From contig CAZXSK010000059.1 of assembly GCA_964642855.1 (NCBI GenBank), forward strand, positions 1-24,450: DNA of 24,450 nucleotides, written 5' to 3'. The stretch comes from CAZXSK01 sp964642855. GTDB lineage: Bacteria > Planctomycetota > Phycisphaerae > SM23-33. Below the pieces are notes generated by a model. That model did no database searches. It was given only the letters and a program-made list of their open reading frames with translations, and was not told the origin of the DNA. The translations under genes were made by a program, and so were the position numbers. The first letter of the stretch is position 1. The number at the start of each line of letters is the position of its first letter. This document shows, in pieces, positions 7,198 through 15,127 of the stretch.

Positions 7198-8580
7198 GTG
7201 CCCGATAATCTCTCATCCACGATTCACGGCCCGGCTTTGCAGGTGCGAAGTCGGCCGGCAGCCAGAAAGCTAATCCGCAGCATGCGACGCAACATCGTAC
7301 ACGAAGGCGCCCGCGAACTGACCTACGCCATCCGCGAGATCGTTCAGGTCGCCCACCGCTTCCGAGACCTCGGGGTCGATATCACCTGGGAGAACATCGG
7401 CGACCCGATCCAGAAGGGCGAGATCATCCAGCCCTGGATCCGCGAGGTGCTCCACGAAACCATCGACGAAGATACGTCGTGGGGATACTGCGATACGGCC
7501 GGTGTTCCGGCGACGCGCGCGTTTCTGGCCGAGGAGATCAACCGTCGCGGCGGGGCGCAGGTCAAGCCCGACGACGTGCTGTTCTTCAACGGCGTGGGCG
7601 ACGCGGTCAGCAAGGTCTACGGCTTCCTGCGGCGCGAAGCCCGCGTGCTGGGCCCGACCCCTGCCTACAGCACCCACTCCTCGGCCGAGGCAGCCCACAG
7701 CGGCTACGAGCATCTCACCTACGAGCTGGACCCGTACAACCGCTGGCTGCCGGATGTCGAGGACATCCGCATGAAGGCCCGCTACAACGATTCCATCGCG
7801 GGGATCCTGCTGATCAACCCCGACAACCCGACCGGCGCGGTCTACCCGCGCGAGATGCTCGAGGAGATCGTGGAGATCGCCCGCAGACAGGATCTGTTCA
7901 TCATCTGCGACGAGATCTACACCAACGTGGTGTTCAACGGCAACAGGCCTTTGCACCTCTCCGACGTCATCGGCGACGTGCCGGCGATATCGATGCGCGG
8001 ACTCTCGAAGGAGGTCCCCTGGCCGGGGTCGCGATGCGCCTGGCTGGAAGTGCTCAACCGCGATCGCGACGAGACGTTCCACACGTATATCGAGTCGCTG
8101 CTGGCGGCCAAGCGCCTGGAAGTCTGCTCGACGACCGCCCCGCAGATGGTCGTTCCGCGTCTGATGAGCGACCCTCGCTACGCCAAACACCTCGGCGACC
8201 GGGCGACCATGCTGGAATCGCGGGCGAAGGAAATCCACGCCGCGCTGGACGGCATCGACGGGACGGTCGTGAACATGCCCGGCGGGGCGCTGTACCTGAC
8301 GGTCATGTTCGAAGAGGGTGTCCTCAACGACCGCCAGACGCTGCCCGTGCCCCCGGGCAAGGTCCGCGACCTGTTGGAAGAGATCGTACGCGACGTGCCC
8401 AATGACCGCAGGCTGGTCTACTACCTGCTGGCCGCGACGGGCATCTGCGTGGTCCCGCTGAGCGGCTTCTGCTGCAAGCGCGACGGCTTCCGGGTGACCC
8501 TCCTGGAGTGCGACGACGCCAAGCGGCGATGGACATTTGAAACGCTCGGCCAGGCCCTGAAAGACTACATCCATTCCTGA
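7198..8580 (+). CDS. PLP-dependent class I/II aminotransferase
   Basis: A fold-type I aminotransferase of 460 residues. Visible PLP-site features are NPDNPTG (207-213), CDEIY with Asp238 and Tyr241, the Schiff-base lysine Lys271 in GLSKEVPWPGSRCAW, and a C-terminal substrate-binding arginine in FRVTLLE. The LSKEVPWPG context marks a subgroup distinct from classic AspC; the amino donor and acceptor cannot be named. The GTG at 7198 is the longest start; it has no strong ribosome site, and ATG 7282 (MRRNIVHEG) is an alternative. argJ follows 11 bp after its stop codon, so the two are probably co-transcribed. That makes a role in amino-acid metabolism likely; whether it serves as the arginine-pathway acetylornithine aminotransferase is doubtful, because ArgD belongs to another class. 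Confidence 0.9.
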   Translation: MPDNLSSTIHGPALQVRSRPAARKLIRSMRRNIVHEGARELTYAIREIVQVAHRFRDLGVDITWENIGDPIQKGEIIQPWIREVLHETIDEDTSWGYCDTAGVPATRAFLAEEINRRGGAQVKPDDVLFFNGVGDAVSKVYGFLRREARVLGPTPAYSTHSSAEAAHSGYEHLTYELDPYNRWLPDVEDIRMKARYNDSIAGILLINPDNPTGAVYPREMLEEIVEIARRQDLFIICDEIYTNVVFNGNRPLHLSDVIGDVPAISMRGLSKEVPWPGSRCAWLEVLNRDRDETFHTYIESLLAAKRLEVCSTTAPQMVVPRLMSDPRYAKHLGDRATMLESRAKEIHAALDGIDGTVVNMPGGALYLTVMFEEGVLNDRQTLPVPPGKVRDLLEEIVRDVPNDRRLVYYLLAATGICVVPLSGFCCKRDGFRVTLLECDDAKRRWTFETLGQALKDYIHS

Positions 8581-8591
8581 AAGGATACTCG

Positions 8592-9809
8592 ATGGCCAAG
8601 AAACAGCACATCACCCTGCCCGACGGCTTCACGGCTGCGGGAGTCCACTGCGGAATCAAGAGCAGTGCCAAACAGGAGGATCTCGCGATCATCGCCTGCG
8701 AGGTCAACGCGTCTACCGCGATCCTGACGACGTCCAACCAGCTCGTGGGCGCGCCGATCGAGTGGTGTCGGGAAGTGCTCCCCAAAGGGCACGGCCGGAT
8801 ACGCGGGGTGGTCATCAATTCCGGCTGCGCCAATGTGTTCACCGGTGAGCAGGGCATGGAAGACGTCGAGGACATGGCCGAGCGAACGGGCAAGCTCCTG
8901 GGCGTGGCGAGCGACAAGGTGCTGGTGGCGTCCACCGGCCTGATCGGCCAGCGCCTGCCGATCAAGAAGGTCCGTACGGGCATTACCAAGGCGGGCAAGG
9001 CGCTGTCGACGACCAACGACGAAGCCGCCGCCCGGGCGATTCTCACCACGGACACGAAGACCAAGTCGGCCGTGGCAAAGACCAAGATCGGCGCCAAGGA
9101 GATTACCGTCGCGGGAATCGCCAAGGGCTCGGGCATGATCGCCCCGTCGCTGGCGACCATGATCGCCGTGATCACCACCGACGCCAACATCACCGGCTCG
9201 GCGTTGCGAACGGCCATTCGCAACGCGTCCAAGACCAGCTTCAACGCCGTCAGCGTCGATTCCGACACGTCGACGTCGGACATCATCGTGGCGATGGCCT
9301 CGGGTAAGTCGCGCGGCAAGCTGATCTCCAGCCGTGGGGCCGGGTACAAGGAGTTCTCCGACGCGCTGCAGGAAGTGTGCGACAAGCTGGCCTACGCGGT
9401 CGTCGCCGACGGCGAAGGCGCGACGAAGGTGATCCACGTGCACGTCAAGGGCGCCGCGTCCAAGGGCGACGCCGAAGCCGCCGCGCGCAGCATCGCCGAC
9501 TCGCCCCTGGTCAAGACGGCCTTGCACGGGGCGGATCCCAACTGGGGACGCATCCTCGTGGCGCTGGGCAAGAGCCCGGCCAAGCTCGACCCCGAGCAGC
9601 TCGCGGTTTCCATCGGCGAGACAGCTGTCTTCCGTGGCGGGACGGGCGTCAAGCTCTCCGCCGCGAAGAAGCAGAAGCTCGTGAAGCATCTCAAGGGCAA
9701 GGACGTGGAGATCACCGCCGACCTCGGCGGGGGCAAGGGCGACTTTACCGTCATGACCTGCGACCTGTCGCGGAACTACATCAAGATCAACGCCGACTAC
9801 AGCACGTAA
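8592..9809 (+). CDS. argJ: Glutamate N-acetyltransferase / amino-acid acetyltransferase
   Basis: ArgJ recycles the acetyl group from N-acetylornithine to glutamate; bifunctional forms can also use acetyl-CoA. The 405-residue protein has family length. The self-cleavage site is visible as KGSGMIAPSLATMI, with the nucleophilic Thr189 starting the beta chain. Other family marks are STGLIGQRLP, the GADPNWGRILVALG segment and the C-terminal DLSRNYIKINADYST. The ATG at 8592 has AAGGA 6 bp upstream. It follows the aminotransferase gene by 11 bp. In the cyclic arginine pathway it would precede argB and argC; argC is in the window but on the opposite strand 7 kb away. The bifunctional state cannot be read from sequence alone. 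Confidence 0.96.
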   Translation: MAKKQHITLPDGFTAAGVHCGIKSSAKQEDLAIIACEVNASTAILTTSNQLVGAPIEWCREVLPKGHGRIRGVVINSGCANVFTGEQGMEDVEDMAERTGKLLGVASDKVLVASTGLIGQRLPIKKVRTGITKAGKALSTTNDEAAARAILTTDTKTKSAVAKTKIGAKEITVAGIAKGSGMIAPSLATMIAVITTDANITGSALRTAIRNASKTSFNAVSVDSDTSTSDIIVAMASGKSRGKLISSRGAGYKEFSDALQEVCDKLAYAVVADGEGATKVIHVHVKGAASKGDAEAAARSIADSPLVKTALHGADPNWGRILVALGKSPAKLDPEQLAVSIGETAVFRGGTGVKLSAAKKQKLVKHLKGKDVEITADLGGGKGDFTVMTCDLSRNYIKINADYST

Positions 9810-9883
9810 CGCCCTCGGCGAAGTCAGACGAAAACACCCACCGGCAGGCCGGGACCGGTGCACACGGAAGGAGAAGCAACACC

Positions 9884-11272
9884 ATGGCACGCATCGGAGC
9901 CGGCGGAGAAGAATGGCGGGGGATGGACTCCGCCCACCTGTACGACCCGACAGCCTCATCGGAGACCATCGGCAAAGCTCGGGCGAACATCGAGGACATC
10001 CGCAAGCGGGACGTGCAGCTTCGGGTCGTCTCGCCGGACGGTACGCCCCGGGCGGAGATGCCCGTAGAGGTCGTTCTCAAGAACCACCACTTCCCGTTCG
10101 GCGACAATCTCTGGACGATGGACCGCTGGTACCGCTTCGGCCAGGGCGACTACGACCGGGCGAAGTACTACAAGCGACGGTTCGTCGACGTCCTCAATGC
10201 TGCCACGGCGCTATGCTACTGGACCGAGCGACCCCGCAACGACGGGCCCAAGACCGAAGACCTCCAGGGCGAGCCGCGGTACGACGCCTTCCATTCCTGC
10301 GTCGACTGGGCGTCGTCGGAGAACCTCCTCGTCAAGGGCCATCCGATCTTCTGGTCGATCACCAAGTGCGTGCCCGACTGGGTGATGAAATACGATTACC
10401 AGACCCGCATGAAGTTCGTCGAGGTCCGCGTGCGCTCGCTGGTGGCCGGCGTGCGGGGCAAGGTGAAGATCTGGGACGTCGTCAACGAAGCCATGTGGGA
10501 GCCGGCCTTCAAGAACCTCGATCACCGCAACTGGCCGCACCTGGACCCCATCGAGGACATCGCCGACTACATCGAACCCGTGCTGCGATGGGCCCGCGAG
10601 GAAGATCCCGACGCGTGTTACATCGTCAACGATTACGGCATGGTCGGCAAGGACGAGGACTCCGCCCCCGTCGCCGCCGATGGCACGAAGGTGACCTCCG
10701 CCCTGCAGCGCAAGCGGTTCCTGCAACTGCTCGATGCGCTCGGCCAGCGCGGCGCGGCGCCCTCGGCCCTCGGGCTCCAGTCCCACACCGGAGGCTGGCT
10801 GGACCACGACACCCAGTGGGCGGTCTACGAGGAGATGTCCCAGGCGAATCTGCCCATCCACATCACCGAGTTCTGGGCCCATACCAGGCACCTGCAGGAC
10901 AAGGGCCTCTCCCAGGACGAGATCGACCGGATGCAGGCTGACTTCGTCGAGAACTACCTGACGTGCGCATTCGGGCACCCGGCCGTGGAGGCGTTCTTCT
11001 TCTGGGGCTTCATGGGGGCCGGGCTCCGCTGGCGAGATCAGCTCTCCTCCGGCCACGAGCTGACGGCGATGTACGAGCGCGTCCGGTCGCTGATCCACGA
11101 GAAGTGGACCACGCGCGAGACGCTCACGACCGACAGCGACGGCGTGGTGCGGTTCCGCGGGTTCCTGGGCGACTACGCGGTGCGCCTCGGCGGGGAGGGC
11201 GTGATGCCGCGCGGCAAGGCCTTCCGCGTCGACGGGCAGACCAGCGGACAGATCACGGTGACGCTGGCCTGA
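9884..11272 (+). CDS. GH10-type glycoside hydrolase (xylanase-like) without signal peptide
   Basis: The GH10 barrel is clear. The acid/base glutamate lies in WDVVNEAMW (Glu202) and the nucleophile in HITEF (Glu329), with supporting motifs KGHPIFW (151-157) and YIVNDYG (246-252). GH10 enzymes cut beta-1,4-xylan with retention. The 462-residue protein begins with about 40 polar residues and then a small beta-rich segment (VQLRVVSPDGTPRAEMPVEV) typical of an N-terminal beta-sandwich seen in many planctomycete GH10 proteins. There is no signal peptide or lipobox, so it is predicted cytoplasmic, unlike most xylanases. AAGGAG lies 10 bp before the ATG at 9884. The frame is open from 9377, but that part is antisense-like overlap with argJ and is not coding. 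It may act on imported oligosaccharides or another substrate. Confidence 0.88.
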   Translation: MARIGAGGEEWRGMDSAHLYDPTASSETIGKARANIEDIRKRDVQLRVVSPDGTPRAEMPVEVVLKNHHFPFGDNLWTMDRWYRFGQGDYDRAKYYKRRFVDVLNAATALCYWTERPRNDGPKTEDLQGEPRYDAFHSCVDWASSENLLVKGHPIFWSITKCVPDWVMKYDYQTRMKFVEVRVRSLVAGVRGKVKIWDVVNEAMWEPAFKNLDHRNWPHLDPIEDIADYIEPVLRWAREEDPDACYIVNDYGMVGKDEDSAPVAADGTKVTSALQRKRFLQLLDALGQRGAAPSALGLQSHTGGWLDHDTQWAVYEEMSQANLPIHITEFWAHTRHLQDKGLSQDEIDRMQADFVENYLTCAFGHPAVEAFFFWGFMGAGLRWRDQLSSGHELTAMYERVRSLIHEKWTTRETLTTDSDGVVRFRGFLGDYAVRLGGEGVMPRGKAFRVDGQTSGQITVTLA

Positions 11273-11324
11273 GGCGCCGGCGGATCGCTGGGACAACGCA
11301 GACTCTTACCAAAGCAAGATTTAC

Positions 11325-11350
11325 GGGCGGGCTCGCACGCGGGTCCGCCC
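11325..11350 (+). terminator. GC-rich hairpin after the GH10 gene
   Basis: An 8-bp stem with one G-U pair (GGGCGGGC with GTCCGCCC) and a 10-nt loop lies 53 bp after the GH10 stop. No U-tract follows, so it may be a Rho-dependent end or a 3'-stabilising structure rather than a classic intrinsic terminator. Confidence 0.35.
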
Positions 11351-11487
11351 GAGTCCTGACCCCCACCCTCACAGGCCGCAGAGCTTACCCATCTTACGCC
11401 CCTGACGTAGGTTATCTTCTTTCAAAACAAAGCACTTACGCGCTTCGGACGGACAAAATCCCCCTACCGCATTTCGGGAGATCCGGC

Positions 11488-11493
11488 TACAAT
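11488..11493 (+). promoter_or_regulatory. -10 element (TACAAT) before a 24-codon ORF
   Basis: TACAAT (five of six to consensus) lies 40 bp before the GTG at 11533. The nine-base string TACAATGGT is shared with the element at 2502. A convincing -35 is not visible. Confidence 0.35.
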
Positions 11494-11532
11494 GGTGTGC
11501 GTGTCAGGAAGCTGGCCTCAGGAGGCAAGTGA

Positions 11533-11607
11533 GTGACCGAAGAATCGATCCGCCACAAACTGAAAGTCGCCCTGCTGATCGTCCTCAGCTTCGCGGCGAT
11601 GTGCTAG
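11533..11607 (+). CDS. Small ORF: 24-residue peptide with hydrophobic C-terminus, or a gene remnant
   Basis: The GTG at 11533 has a perfect GGAGG (11521-11525) at 7 bp spacing. The encoded peptide starts polar and basic (VTEESIRHKLK) and then has VALLIVLSFAAMC followed at once by TAG. It is shaped like a signal peptide or one-segment membrane peptide. It is preceded by a -10-like TACAAT at 11488. After the stop, the frame continues open to another TAG near 11733 but shows no recognisable sequence, so this could also be the surviving start of a degraded exported protein. A second GTG at 11529 is in a different frame with weaker spacing. It is too short for similarity-based naming. Confidence 0.4.
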   Translation: MTEESIRHKLKVALLIVLSFAAMC

Positions 11608-11781
11608 GCCGTATCTGAAACCGGCCCCGGCCCGCCCGACGGGCAGGCCACCCAGGCAGGCGCTCATCCACACGCTCGGGTCGTCCCGGCGGCATCGGCC
11701 GTAGGCCGGCGGCTCGGTATGCACGCAGCGCTCTAGCCCCTTGTCCCCCCGCGGCGCCCTCTCGACGATCCTTCCGATGCG

Positions 11782-13137
11782 CTACCGCACGCCCGGGCCC
11801 GGGAACCAGCCCTGCCAGAGATCCGGCAGCCACATCGTCAGCGGCTCGACGTACGTCACCAGCAGCAGTGCCACGATCATCGCCAGATAGAACGGCAGCA
11901 TCGGGCGGACCATGCGCGACAGCGGAACCTTGCTGATCCCGCACCCAACGAACAGGCAGTTGCCCACCGGCGGCGTGCACAGGCCGATGCACAGGTTCAT
12001 CAGCAGGATCACCCCGAAGTGAACCGGATGGATCCCGTACTCCACCGCCACGGGCAGAAACAGCGGCGTGAAGATCAGCACGGCCGGGGTCATGTCCAGG
12101 AACGTGCCGAACACCAGCAGCACGACGTTCAGCACCAGCAGGAAAACGATCCGGTCGTGCGTGATCGAGAGGCACAGATCCAGCAGCGCCTGGTCGATCC
12201 GCTCGCTGAGGAATACGAACTTCATGGCGTTGGAGGCTGCGATCAGGAAGAACACCACGCCCGTGGTCACCAGCGCATCCCGCACGATGCCCGGAAGCTG
12301 GCGGAAGGTGATCTCCCGGTACACGAGCATCGCGGCGATCAGCGCACAGATCACCGCCACGGCGGAGGCTTCGTCGGCCCGGAGGAACCCGAAAAGGATC
12401 CCGCCCAGGATGATCAACACGATCCCCAGCGCCAGCGACGCGCTGACGAGCCTGCCCAGCACGTGCACCACCCCCCGCCACGGGCCTCGCGGATAGCCCC
12501 GCAGGTGTGCCAGGATCCCGCACAGCGCCATCAGGCTTATCCCCACCAGGATCCCCGGCGTGAAGCCCGAGAGGAACATCGTCTGCACGTTGAGGGGTAC
12601 GTCCCGGTACGCCCCCACCGTCGCCGTGCCCGACGCCACGATCGCGTACAGGATCATCACGTTCGACGGCGGAATGATCAGGCCCACCGTCGAACTCGTG
12701 ACCGTCACCGCCGTGGCGAAGGGCAGGTCGTAGCCTTCGCGGTCCATCACGGGAATCAGCAGCGACCCGATGCTCGAGACATCCGCCACGGCCGAGCCAG
12801 ACACGCCCCCGAAGAACATGCTCGCCATTACATTGACGTAGCCCGTGCCGCCCCGCACCCAGCCGATGGTCGACTGCGACAGGCCGATCAGTCGCCAGGC
12901 GATGCCCCCCCTGCCCATGATCTGCCCGGCCAGGATGAAAAACGGAATCGCGATCAGCGCCAGCTGCTTGACCACGCCGGTCATGTCGGTCAGCAGCGCG
13001 TAGGGGCTCATGCTGCCGAAGGGATCTTCGATGAACGCGAAGCCCACGAAGGATGCAATCGCGATCGAGAACGCCACCGGCACGCGCAACAGCAGCAGCA
13101 CCACGAACACGATGCACAGCACGGCAAAGGGACTCAT
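11782..13137 (-). CDS. dctM: TRAP transporter large permease (DctM)
   Basis: The 451-residue integral membrane protein has about a dozen hydrophobic segments in the DctM arrangement. Family signatures include IPFFILAGQIMGRGGIAWRL, FFGGVSGSAVADVSSIGSLL, TVGLIIPPSNVMILYA near the sodium-binding hairpins, and the second-half mirror FGTFLDMTPAVLIFTPLFLP followed by MNLCIGLCTPPVGNCLFVG. DctM is the transport subunit of tripartite, sodium-driven uptake systems for organic acids and related anions. It starts inside the stop codon of dctQ (ATGA overlap at 13134-13137), so translation is coupled. It is the last gene of dctPQM. A short extra hydrophilic insert is present in the middle (about residues 215-235), and the substrate is set by DctP rather than this subunit. 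Confidence 0.95.
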   Translation of the reverse strand: MSPFAVLCIVFVVLLLLRVPVAFSIAIASFVGFAFIEDPFGSMSPYALLTDMTGVVKQLALIAIPFFILAGQIMGRGGIAWRLIGLSQSTIGWVRGGTGYVNVMASMFFGGVSGSAVADVSSIGSLLIPVMDREGYDLPFATAVTVTSSTVGLIIPPSNVMILYAIVASGTATVGAYRDVPLNVQTMFLSGFTPGILVGISLMALCGILAHLRGYPRGPWRGVVHVLGRLVSASLALGIVLIILGGILFGFLRADEASAVAVICALIAAMLVYREITFRQLPGIVRDALVTTGVVFFLIAASNAMKFVFLSERIDQALLDLCLSITHDRIVFLLVLNVVLLVFGTFLDMTPAVLIFTPLFLPVAVEYGIHPVHFGVILLMNLCIGLCTPPVGNCLFVGCGISKVPLSRMVRPMLPFYLAMIVALLLVTYVEPLTMWLPDLWQGWFPGPGVR

Positions 13138-13724
13138 CGCGCCGTCTCCCCCCCGGCCGGTCCGTCTGGCAGGCCTGGCACGTCAGGCGCACTGTCGCCC
13201 CCTGCCCCGCAGGCCGGTGGGATTTCCTCCGGCCAGAGGCAGCCGATCAGTCCCTCCAGCGAGAACGCCAGCATCAGCGCGCCCGAGACCGGGTAGCACA
13301 GGTAGAACGGCCAGGTCGGCAGGTCGGCGCTGGCCAGACGACTTCCGCCCGACCACGTGGAGGCAACGTACATCCCGCCCAGCACCGCGAAGACCGCCCC
13401 GAACGCCGCGATGACCAGCCAGTCGAAGACCTCCACCGCCCGGCGGAGACGTGGCGGGAACCGTTCGGTCAGCGCGTCGATCCCCTGGTGGGCCCCGGCC
13501 CGAAGCGCGATCGCTGCACCCAGAAACGCCAACTGCACCAGCCCCAGCGTGGCGACCTCCGTCACCCAGGGCGTCTGCCTGCGGAAGCCGCCGAGGTTCT
13601 GCACCGCGCTGTAGGTCAGCAGCACCACCTGCAGCGCCAGGATCACGCCCGTAACGGCCGTCACGACCCCGGCAACAAGCCGCATCGCCCGGTGGTAGCG
13701 GGCCTTGAGGCTCCCGCAACGCAT
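13134..13724 (-). CDS. dctQ: TRAP transporter small permease (DctQ)
   Basis: DctQ is the four-helix subunit that assembles with DctM. The protein has four hydrophobic segments (starting at VAGVVTAVTGVILALQVVLL). It has a DctQ-like PWVTEVATLGLVQLAFLGAAIALRAG stretch split by the second helix, with 'G-A-H-Q-G-I-D' after it. The C-terminal 30 residues are Pro/Gly-rich and look disordered. The ATG at 13724 is preferred: GGAG stands 5 bp upstream and the start lies 2 bp after the dctP stop. The longer frame from 13757 would overlap dctP. The end overlaps dctM by 4 bp. Identification relies on topology and context because this subunit is poorly conserved. Confidence 0.88.
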   Translation of the reverse strand: MRCGSLKARYHRAMRLVAGVVTAVTGVILALQVVLLTYSAVQNLGGFRRQTPWVTEVATLGLVQLAFLGAAIALRAGAHQGIDALTERFPPRLRRAVEVFDWLVIAAFGAVFAVLGGMYVASTWSGGSRLASADLPTWPFYLCYPVSGALMLAFSLEGLIGCLWPEEIPPACGAGGDSAPDVPGLPDGPAGGETAR

Positions 13725-13726
13725 CG

Positions 13727-14716
13727 CTACTCCGCCGAGCGGATTCTCTGCACCCACGTCCTGCGCTCCTCGGGCAGCGAATCGTACAGCCCGGCCGTCG
13801 CCTGGAAAAACGGCTCGCGGTCGAACTCACGCGTGATGGTCACCCCTTCGTCGGTCAGCTTGCCGAAGAGCTTCTCCACCTCCTGGTCCCAGAGCTTTCG
13901 CTGGTAGGTCGCCGATTCCCGTGCGGCCTCGGTCAGCGCCGCCTTCTCATCATCCGACAGCGAATTCCACGCGTCGAGATTCATTACCAGCACGTCCGGC
14001 GCGCGGGAGTGGCGGTCCAGCAGGTAGTACGGGCAGTACCGGTGATGTCCCTGGTTGTAGTACGACGGCGGGTTGTTCTCGGCGCCCTGGACCACCACGC
14101 CCTTGTCCAGCGCCTGCGTCAGCGGCGGGCCGAACGGAATCGTCACCGGAATCGCGCCCATCGCCTCGACCATCTTCCGCATCGTCGGGCTTTCCTGCAC
14201 GCGGATCTTCATGCCCGCGAGGTCCTCGAACTTCGTCAGCTCGTCGCGCGAATAGAAGCTCCTCGCGCCGGCGTCGTAGTAGACCAGCCCCTTCAGGCCG
14301 ACCGACTCGAGCTTGCCCATGATCTCCCGCCCGATCTCGCCGTCGAGCACCTTCCAGTAATGCTCCTCGTCGCGGAACAGGAAGGGCATGGCGTAGATGC
14401 CCATCTCGTCGACGTACTTCTCCAGCGCGTTGGAGGAGATCTTCGTCATCTGGATGCTGCCCGCGCGGGTCTTCTCCAGCAGCTCGATCTCCGCCCCGAG
14501 CTGCGCGCTGTGACGCACGTCGACCGCCAGCGAACCGTCGGTCTTGCTCTGGACCAGCGCAGCCATCCGTACCATCGCCTTGTGAACCGGGTGCTTGTCC
14601 GTCAGCACGTGCGCAAGCTTGATGGTCCGCGTCGAACCGCTGTCGCGCCTGCACCCGCAGGCGATCAGCGCCGTCGCTGCCAGAAGAATCACCACTACTG
14701 ACCGATGCAAAGACAT
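13727..14716 (-). CDS. dctP: TRAP transporter solute-binding lipoprotein (DctP family)
   Basis: This is the substrate-binding subunit. A hydrophobic signal ends in ALIAC, so Cys20 is a likely lipidation site and the protein is probably anchored rather than free in the periplasm. The mature part matches the DctP fold: IKLAHVLTDKHPVHKAM, HSAQLGAEIELLEKTRAGSI, the 'KIRVQESPTMRKMVEAMGA' segment with the conserved arginine that binds a carboxylate (Arg in IRVQ), and PFGPPLTQALDKGVVVQGAEN. These features favour an organic-acid ligand, but it cannot be named. The ATG at 14716 has AGGAGG 6 bp upstream. A promoter candidate is at 14755-14783. The gene is first in dctPQM. Confidence 0.94.
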   Translation of the reverse strand: MSLHRSVVVILLAATALIACGCRRDSGSTRTIKLAHVLTDKHPVHKAMVRMAALVQSKTDGSLAVDVRHSAQLGAEIELLEKTRAGSIQMTKISSNALEKYVDEMGIYAMPFLFRDEEHYWKVLDGEIGREIMGKLESVGLKGLVYYDAGARSFYSRDELTKFEDLAGMKIRVQESPTMRKMVEAMGAIPVTIPFGPPLTQALDKGVVVQGAENNPPSYYNQGHHRYCPYYLLDRHSRAPDVLVMNLDAWNSLSDDEKAALTEAARESATYQRKLWDQEVEKLFGKLTDEGVTITREFDREPFFQATAGLYDSLPEERRTWVQRIRSAE

Positions 14717-14754
14717 GGAACGCCTCCTGTCATCATGGACTCGTTGGTTGCCCC

Positions 14755-14783
14755 ATGATGCAGCCGCACCGATGACGTTGCAA
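14755..14783 (-). promoter_or_regulatory. Candidate promoter of the dctPQM operon
   Basis: On the minus strand, TTGCAA (14778-14783) and CATCAT (14755-14760) are separated by 17 bp and would start transcription about 30 bp before dctP. Both boxes are four-of-six matches. Confidence 0.4.
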
Positions 14784-14809
14784 GGGCCTTTGCCCCAGGC
14801 GATGAACCA

Positions 14810-15127
14810 TCACTCGCGGAAGAATTCCTCCAGCCGCTCGAAGACCTCGTGGTCGGTCCCGTGCCGCCGAACGTCCAGCACATCTTCCAGCTTCGTGAGC
14901 TGACGCGTCATCTGGTCGAGGCGGTCGTCCTCGTTGACCAGCAGCCAGATGCGGCTGGTCTGTCCCGAGCCGATCGGCATACACAGAATGCCCTCGACGT
15001 TAAACGCCCGCCGTGAGAACAACCCGCACACGTGCGACATCACGCCCGGGTGGTTGTTGACGGTCAGTTCCAGAATCGTCCGCTCCGCGCGGCTGGGGTC
15101 TGTCTGTTCATGCTGTAGCGTCGGCAT
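14810..15127 (-). CDS. ilvN: Acetolactate synthase small (regulatory) subunit
   Basis: The 105-residue protein is a single ACT domain (ILELTVNNHPGVMSHVCGLF, FNVEGILCMP, and the SRIWLLV strand), the part of acetolactate synthase that binds valine or related amino acids and stimulates the catalytic subunit. It is short, like E. coli IlvN, without the long C-terminal domain of IlvH. It overlaps the 3' end of ilvB by 20 bp, so its translation is coupled. Conserved HPGV and the glycine-rich turn are present. No separate promoter is seen, so it should be under the control of the ilvB leader. Confidence 0.93.
   Translation of the reverse strand: MPTLQHEQTDPSRAERTILELTVNNHPGVMSHVCGLFSRRAFNVEGILCMPIGSGQTSRIWLLVNEDDRLDQMTRQLTKLEDVLDVRRHGTDHEVFERLEEFFRE

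Larger units (their letters stand above)
11273..11781. other. Convergent intergenic region between the GH10 gene and the TRAP operon
   Basis: This 509-bp stretch holds the hairpin at 11325-11350, an unusually AT-richer segment at about 11385-11465, the TACAAT element and the 24-codon ORF. Four CTTAC strings occur at 11305, 11384, 11393 and 11435. The stretch from 11608 to 11781 shows only GC-rich sequence with a short palindrome (GCCCGACGGGC) and no gene that I can support. Confidence 0.4.

Noticed and set aside
9377..9883. Upstream part of the GH10 frame
   Set aside because: It lies inside argJ in another frame; the true start at 9884 has a ribosome site and the family sequence begins after it.
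12019..13296. Plus-strand frame of 425 codons
   Set aside because: Antisense to dctM and dctQ, His/Arg-rich without any domain.
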